Source of the DNA: Bondarzewia mesenterica
Taxonomy: Eukaryota > Basidiomycota > Agaricomycetes > Russulales > Bondarzewiaceae
Direction of reading: 5' to 3'
Assembly (NCBI GenBank): GCA_004802705.1
Contig: SGPL01000078.1
Coordinates: 1-64,000 of the forward strand
Length of the DNA stretch: 64,000 nucleotides
Part shown: positions 58,363 to 64,000 of the stretch, in pieces
How the letters are laid out: each line of letters opens with the position of its first letter
Position numbering within the stretch: position 1 is the stretch's first letter
Translations under genes and position numbers: made by a program
Notes under the pieces: generated by a model
Database searches by the model: none
What the model was told of the DNA's origin: nothing
The model's input: only the letters and a program-made list of their open reading frames with translations

Positions 58363-60336
58363 ATGTACACGCCATTCTACAACATCGACTCTAACTCACG
58401 GAGTGCAGTATCAGTAAGTTCCAGCTCTTGTCTTTGGACGTGGCCATGCCACTAACCTCTCGCACTTCGCAGAACTCGAATATACCTTATGGCCAACGGG
58501 CCGAGGCAGGCGTCGCCACCGTTCCTGCGGACACCGTCCACAATCAACCGGACGGCTTCAACGCGACCGCGAACCAAGTAATCTGCCTTCTGTGTCTACG
58601 GAGAAATGACTGTGCCACTCACCTCTTTGGCTTCGCAGGAACATGTCAATCCACGAACAGAGACAAACGATATGGCCTTCGGTACTTGGGGCTGCCTCCG
58701 AAAGCCTTGGCTGCAAATCACTATCTCAACGTATTCGACACTGGCTAACGCACTCCAAGAGGTCCCTCCGCGTGCGCCGTTCTTCAACCAGCCATCGGCA
58801 TTAAGCAGTCAAGCGACCTCAACATCGTCAGGTTCGAGCAACAAGGGCGATAAACCGGCGCCACCGTCATCGTCGAAACAGGGCGAAGGGAAGGTCTGCA
58901 AAGAGGACATCGGCTACAGGCGACAGCATGCGATTATATCGAGGTGCAGCACGCTTGCCAACGCACTGGGCGGCGGCGTCGTGCTCGTCGACGCCAATCG
59001 CCTGCCCGAGCCGTTATTCCCCACCTCCCCCTCACATTCCCTCAAACAGTTCCCTGCCACTGAACTCTTCGAGCAGGGACAGGAGCCCTCGCCCTCGCCC
59101 TCCCATAACCCTCAGGTCCCACCGCTTGTCCACTCCCCCGCCAAAACCATCCGCGAGTCACAGCCTCATCAACTCTTCGATAGGCCACACCGTACTGTGC
59201 CCGACCACATGCCCCGCTCTCCCGTCACCACCTCGCACGAGCCGCAAGCATCAGACGGCGTGGCACCCTCACCCACCAACAGAGCATGCTCATCGACGAG
59301 CGCAACATCTCGACCCATCAATGACAGGGCTAACGGGTTGAAAAGGTCGAGGGCGAGAACCTCCTCCGACGATGACCGTGAATATTCCCCACCGCCTGCG
59401 AAAAGGCGGCAAGTCATCGCTCCTGCGAAAATTGAAAGGGTCAGTCTTTAGCAACTCTATGTTTCGCGTTGGACCTTACTCATCACCGATTCACTGCACA
59501 ATGGTCGCCCAACTTCCTTTGCGCCCTTCTATCAGGCGCCTCGTCTCGCCCCCTTTGTCCCCCAGCCTCTGCCTCTCCACACTCCCTTCCACCAACCAAC
59601 CCCTCCTGCCACCTACCTCCGCCAGCCTTGCCCTCCCGCCATGCCATACCACCATGGCCATCTGCGTCCATCCTTCCAACATGGGAATGGCGCAGTCGCA
59701 CACTATCCCCAACTGGGCCCTCCCCCTGGTTCCCATAACCAACACTACTATCCGGGGACCTCGCGCTTGCAGCCGACGCCTGACTCCAGCCTGGATAACC
59801 TAGCTTCCTCGTCGAGCCAGAGCGTGCAGGATCGGTCCGAAGGGTCGAGCGCGGAGACGGAAGGTGAGAGCGAAGAAGAGGAAGACGGTGCTTACCAGCT
59901 CCAAATGGAGGAGTGGGACGTTACCGAGGAGAGCGAAGACGAGGACGAGGGTCAACACTCTGTCCATCAGGCGGAGGGGTTGGCCCTCAACAAAACCAAC
60001 TTAGCATCAGAAGAGGCCCACCGCGAGGGAAATCTCGCGGCAGGGCCTCTCACCGACAGTGCTCCGCTGTCAGGTCAAGGGCCGAGCGCGCAACCGCCCA
60101 CAGTGTACTGTTGCCCAACCTGTGGTAAGGGCACCTTCAAAACAATCTACAGTGTGAAGCGGCACCAACGCAGCAGTCCACTCCACAATGTGCCGAAACC
60201 GTACCTGTGTCCCGACGTAGAGGACTGTGGAGCGACATTCTCTCGAGCAGATACTCTCAACCAGCACATGCGGCGGGTACATCCGGGCGGACGCAAACGG
60301 CGTGGAGGCAGGCGGGGGCGGGGGACAAGTGGGTGA
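58363..60336 (+). CDS. C2H2 zinc-finger protein B
   Basis: It starts MYTPFYNIDSNSRSAVS, then after an intron NSNIPYGQRAEAGVATVPAD, which aligns with the second exon of protein A. The third exon begins EHVNPRTETND. A low-complexity Ser/Pro-rich region follows, with a bipartite basic patch (PPPAKRRQV). An intron at about 59441 leads into NGRPTSFAPFYQAPRLAPF and a Pro/His-rich stretch. An acidic block (GESEEEEDGAYQ, ESEDEDEGQ) precedes two C-terminal fingers: VYCCPTCGKGTFKTIYSVKRHQ and YLCPDVEDCGATFSRADTL, the latter with a longer Cys-Cys spacing. The protein ends in a basic Gly/Arg tail (GGRKRRGGRRGRG). A nuclear DNA-binding role is inferred. Intron positions in the middle are uncertain; 58682-58759 is the likely second-to-third junction. 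Divergent paralogue of gene A. Confidence 0.72.
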
Positions 60337-61541
60337 GAGGTCAGGTACAGTGGATGAGAGTAGCGACATGGAAGGATGAAGCAGGGATGGAAGGGGCTGA
60401 TGCTGGATGGTCAAAGGAGGAGGATCACACACTTTAAAGATACGTGCGCACCTCTTCTATTTCATTTTATTTTATCAGTGCGGCTCTCGGTGCTCCGCGT
60501 ATCGTATCGATCCGTCGCATGCCCATCCTTCCCTTCTGTCCCCCTCTCCTCATCTTTTTCCCTTTTGCGTCTTCTGTAACGGTCGTAACATACACATGCA
60601 TGGCAGAATGCTCCCACCCTAATACTGTTGTTTCACTCAATGCAGTTTTTTTTGCATCGTGCATCGTTGTCACATCTCTGATCCTCTTGACAGTCGAAAG
60701 TCGATTTTGAAGCCAAGTACAGTGCGTCCCTCGTGGCCCTGTCAGTTCTATCCTATTCTATCGTGTTTTTCAGTGATGGATTGGAAGAGCACAAGGCAGG
60801 TGACCATCCTGGTAAACTAGTGAAGTTGAAAAAGACGAAAAGAGTGAGCAGGTTCGTGCGTCATCCGAAGCCGTCGAGCCTCCGCCAGCGCCTCTTCATC
60901 AAGTGATACAACTGTATTCGTCTGTTACTTCCTTTGCTCATCGCTACATGTTCCAGCATAAACTTTTCATATACGCATACGATTACAGCCGATTGAACAT
61001 CAGACTGCCTTGACGCGCCAGACCCAGGCTTAACAATACACATATCGTAGCATAACGTATGCAGTGCATATCCATGGCGGTCATCAAGTTGGATGGCACG
61101 ATCATTGCCGTGGATCAAAATACAGACTTAATTGAAACAAAATTAAAAGAAGGTATGTGTTGTCCCGCTCATGTCCCATGGCCCGCGATATCTGACCATG
61201 GAAACGCGGACGTGCGTCAGCCGAGATTCACAAAAGCTCCGGGTTGCAGGTGATACATTGACCCGACAATTAATGCTGCCCAAAGGTCTCACCAGAGCCC
61301 GGTCATGCAAAGTTTGCTGGATGTGGTCTCTTGGAAGGCGCACTAATATCGACGAGACATCATCGATAATCGGCATGCTAGGGTTCATATGCATCAGATG
61401 AGGCACTAGAGAAAGATCACAGCAGAGCCATTACCATTGGCATGCCCGGATTCTCGTCAAGTCACAACGACAGCTTCTGAACCGCGACATTTCCTCTAGA
61501 ACAGGAGAGCAGCATGCAGATGGTGATGAGCCATCTCACAA
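60337..61541. other. Intergenic region
   Basis: The left part is the 3' end of zinc-finger gene B. Open frames at 61143-61406 (minus) and 61171-61401 (plus) overlap each other and show no domain. No gene is supported. Confidence 0.4.
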
Positions 61542-61872
61542 TCAAAGGTCAATGAGCAGAATACCCTCACCGCGTAACCCATCCGAGTCAATCTTCCTCG
61601 ATAATAGATCAGGCTCTGCAGATGGAACTGGTCGCATAGTCCGCTCCAGCACAACCTGATCGATTTCGACCTCGCCAAGTCGCTGACCTTTGCGTTCTCG
61701 TGTCGGCATCACGACGGGTTTAATGCCCTACGTTGAAGAGGTCCTTGATGATCTGCTCCTGTCACTGTTCCAGCCGTTCTTGACCCCTCTGCAGATCCTG
61801 AGCGTCTTGTCGGAGGCCAGTGACCTGCCCCTGCAAGTTGAGGATAGTCTGCAAAATATCAGCGTTTTCCAT
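61542..61872 (-). pseudogene. Coiled-coil small gene candidate, model broken
   Basis: From the ATG at 61872 the minus strand reads MENADILQTILNLQGQVTG, then LRQDAQDLQRGQERLEQ and a stop (61762-61764). The heptad-rich start resembles short coiled-coil proteins common in mushrooms and the N-terminus of the URC1-type protein in this window. A second open stretch (61727-61542) reads GIKPVVMPTRERKGQRLGEV and then IDQVVLERTMRPVP, ending LLIDL. A good acceptor (CGTAG) precedes it, but no strong GT donor joins the two in phase; GTCACT after LQGQ is the only phase-0 option. It may be a real gene with a weak donor, or a decayed copy. Confidence 0.35.
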
Positions 61873-62182
61873 GGCCGTATGATGTGCGGTATGTGGTGGT
61901 TATGGAAGAAGAAAGGATGAGCAAGATAGGACAAAGGGTCCGAGTCGGCAATTCCTGCTCGAGCTTAAGCCTGTCGACGTTGCACCGGTCCATCCGCATT
62001 TGAGGATACTTATTTGCATTCGTTGCAACCATCATGACTGAGCTTGTCGGCGCATGAATCACGAGGTGCCAGAAAACTTATAACAGATCTATTAACTTCA
62101 GGATCCAGTGTCGCAGATGCACCACAGCGACATTAAATAAAGCACCATAAGAGCACTGTGGGGTATTCCATGCATGAATGTT
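61873..62182. other. Spacer downstream of Dicer
   Basis: It contains the 3' end of the Dicer-like gene and presumably the upstream region of the coiled-coil candidate. Nothing else is seen. Confidence 0.35.
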
Positions 62183-64000
62183 TCACTCGCCTTCTCGCTG
62201 ACCTTCATTTTCTTCATCCTCATCCTCGTCACCGTAGTAATCCCAGTCCATAGCCTCATCCACTTCGTTCGACTCCATGATCGCCATTGCCCTTTCCGCC
62301 GCCGCAAACCTCACATCCTCCTGGCTGACCCGCCCCCTCCATTCATCCTCCACAGCGACCAGTTCCACCTCATTCAGATATATAGTGCACCTTACCACAC
62401 CCCCGCCCTTCTCGATCTTGAACTCCACCTCCTCATCGTTCTTCGCAGCCCAGACCATCAATCGCGACACAGGGTGCAACACATCCACGTCTTTCTCCAC
62501 AATTCTCTCCAACACCTGCAAAATCCCTAGCTTCCTCAGCACGGATCGCACGGCGTCCAGGTTACCCTCGGCATCGAGGAACACAGCGCCGATCAGGCTC
62601 TCCACCATGTCACTCAAGAACTTGGGCGCCTGAAGCGATGTCAGCGCCGACCATGGGTACACCACATCCTCGGCCAATGCAAGCTCGATGGTATCCCCAT
62701 ACTTCAGCCACCTCGCTGAAGCGACGGACTGATCGTCCAGTAGCCTCGGGCTCGAATGCAGAAGACACTGCCATAGGTACACCCGTTTCGCCGTCATCTT
62801 CAGTTCGACGCCCTTGCGGTCCCGCCACACCGGCATTCCTTCTTCGCGCTCTGTCGACGCCCGTAGACACACGAACGCAAGGAAGTGCGCGTTTACCACG
62901 GCCGTCTTCCGGAGATGCATGTGGCCAGGGGAGTAGTTCTTTCCAGGCGCATGGTACAGGAAGTCGGTGACAATCATGTCGAGCACCGAGTCGCCTAGGA
63001 ACTCCATGCGCTCGTACGAGATGGTGCCGAGGTCCGCCTGGTAACTGGCGTGCGTGAGGGCTTCTACGAGCAGTGATTTATGTGTAAAGGTGTAGCCGAG
63101 GATCTCTTCAGCCGTGCTGAGATGGGACGGGAAACGCTCGAGGGTGGGGATGCGCGAGCGCATCGAGGCGACGCGTTCAGGAATGGGACGCCATGCAAGA
63201 CCAAGACCGAAGACTTTGGCGCACTCGACACCGAGGGCGAAGCCGCCATGTAGATATGAGGCACCAATGAGGGACTCTATGACATCCGCAAGTACTTTGG
63301 TCGACAGTTCCCGCTTCAGCTTTCGCCTCTCCTTCTCTGTTCTCTTTTTCCTCTTTTCGTCATCCTCTGGCACATTCTCTTCCTCCTTCTTATTTCCCTC
63401 ATCTTCAAATGGATCCTCCTTCATCTCTTCGACAACAGCTGCAGCTGCAACGATATAGTCCGGCTTCCATTTTTTTGGTGAGAAGCGATCTCTGATGATC
63501 CATTTGTATATCTTCTTCCCCACCGCCGCTTTGGCAAGCTGCGCATTAGACACGGCATGGTCTTTGCGTCGAGCTAGATACCCTTCATGCCACAGAGGGA
63601 ACTCCGCCAACAGCTGTATACTTACGACATACTTCAACACTGTGTCACCAAGCGTCTCCAATCGCTGATAATTGGTGCGCTCCTGCGACACTGGCGCCGT
63701 CATTGCAGTCGTCAGCAGTGACAGGGGAACGGAAGTCAAAGGAGTGTCGGCGAAGACTGTGTCACGCATTGCACAAACCGTGCTCGCCATCGCCAGATAC
63801 CGAATAATGGACGGCATCCACATGGCCCGCTGCACATCATCCGGCGATATAAGCCCCATGGTCGCGTACCCGGGCAGCAAAAGCAGAGGCTTTTGACTGG
63901 CAGGATCTTCTTTTGCACCTTCGGGGATAGGTAGCAAAAAATTCATCCGCGTGACCAGTGGCCGTGCTACGACCAGCGGGTACATGATGTCCAGCCCGTC
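62183..64000 (-). CDS. Dicer-like RNase III, C-terminal part (5' truncated by window)
   Basis: The frame is open to the right edge with no intron in 1.8 kb. It contains two RNase III domains. RNase IIIa has YQRLETLGDTVLKYVVS and later LADVIESLIGASYLHGG. RNase IIIb has YERMEFLGDSVLDMIVTDFL and LSDMVESLIGAVFLD. The Glu/Asp metal ligands are present in both, so both look active. A dsRNA-binding region follows (HPVSRLMVWAAKNDEEVEF, then AAAERAMAIME), then a very acidic tail (DYYGDEDEDEENEGQ). RNase IIIa carries a highly charged insert (KEDPFEDEGNKKEEENVPED and KRKKRTEKERRKLKREL). The helicase, DUF283 and any PAZ domain would lie beyond the window. Dicer cuts long double-stranded RNA into small RNAs for silencing. 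Confidence 0.93.
   Translation of the reverse strand, partial: DGLDIMYPLVVARPLVTRMNFLLPIPEGAKEDPASQKPLLLLPGYATMGLISPDDVQRAMWMPSIIRYLAMASTVCAMRDTVFADTPLTSVPLSLLTTAMTAPVSQERTNYQRLETLGDTVLKYVVSIQLLAEFPLWHEGYLARRKDHAVSNAQLAKAAVGKKIYKWIIRDRFSPKKWKPDYIVAAAAVVEEMKEDPFEDEGNKKEEENVPEDDEKRKKRTEKERRKLKRELSTKVLADVIESLIGASYLHGGFALGVECAKVFGLGLAWRPIPERVASMRSRIPTLERFPSHLSTAEEILGYTFTHKSLLVEALTHASYQADLGTISYERMEFLGDSVLDMIVTDFLYHAPGKNYSPGHMHLRKTAVVNAHFLAFVCLRASTEREEGMPVWRDRKGVELKMTAKRVYLWQCLLHSSPRLLDDQSVASARWLKYGDTIELALAEDVVYPWSALTSLQAPKFLSDMVESLIGAVFLDAEGNLDAVRSVLRKLGILQVLERIVEKDVDVLHPVSRLMVWAAKNDEEVEFKIEKGGGVVRCTIYLNEVELVAVEDEWRGRVSQEDVRFAAAERAMAIMESNEVDEAMDWDYYGDEDEDEENEGQREGE

Noticed and set aside
1..64000. 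CRISPR arrays, bacterial operons, integrated virus
   Set aside because: No regularly spaced short direct repeats with unique spacers, no polycistronic layout and no viral-type genes were found.

Overview
The window is nuclear DNA from a filamentous basidiomycete, most likely an Agaricomycete. Nearly every gene is broken by many short introns of about 41 to 70 bases. The gene content is eukaryotic: splicing, karyopherin, rRNA acetylation and Dicer genes. It also carries a secreted class II haem peroxidase, a family confined to wood- and litter-decaying Agaricomycetes, together with F-box and BTB genes of the kind expanded in mushrooms. No operons, CRISPR arrays or viral genes were seen.

Layout. 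Positions 1-3400 are gene-poor and repetitive: a degenerate ~50-bp minisatellite is interrupted by a 642-bp element with hAT-type ends and an 8-bp target duplication. From 3.5 to 20 kb lie a TRIR (C19orf43)-like gene, a 1,594-residue Bbc1/Aim3-like actin-patch protein, an F-box protein, tRNA-Val(AAC), an importin-7/Nmd5-type karyopherin, the ribosome-biogenesis protein Ebp2 and a small secreted protein. From 20.7 to 36 kb lie PRP6, a small unidentified gene, a Jen1-type monocarboxylate transporter, a LYR-motif protein, the NAT10/Kre33 RNA cytidine acetyltransferase and a BTB protein. From 36.5 to 52 kb lie the ribonucleotide reductase large subunit, a class II peroxidase, an SNM1/Artemis-type nuclease, the endonuclease III homologue NTH1 and a URC1-type GTP cyclohydrolase. 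From 52 to 64 kb lie a divergent pair of related C2H2 zinc-finger genes and the C-terminal half of a Dicer that runs off the right edge.

Most genes are housekeeping and are not functionally linked. The exceptions are a cluster for DNA supply and repair (RNR1, SNM1/Artemis-like, NTH1), separated by the peroxidase, and the zinc-finger pair, which share a recognisable N-terminal segment and look like a local inverted duplication.

The best observations are at fine scale. RNR1 needs a 4-nt microexon and a GC-AG intron to encode its conserved N-terminus, and an all-GT alternative gives a protein of the same length with wrong residues. The peroxidase keeps two of three manganese ligands and lacks the catalytic surface tryptophan. 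The URC1 homologue has one extra G in a homopolymer, which breaks the frame, and an undetermined base further on. Gene models were built by hand from splice signals and reading frames. Exon ends quoted to the base are phase-consistent but not transcript-verified.
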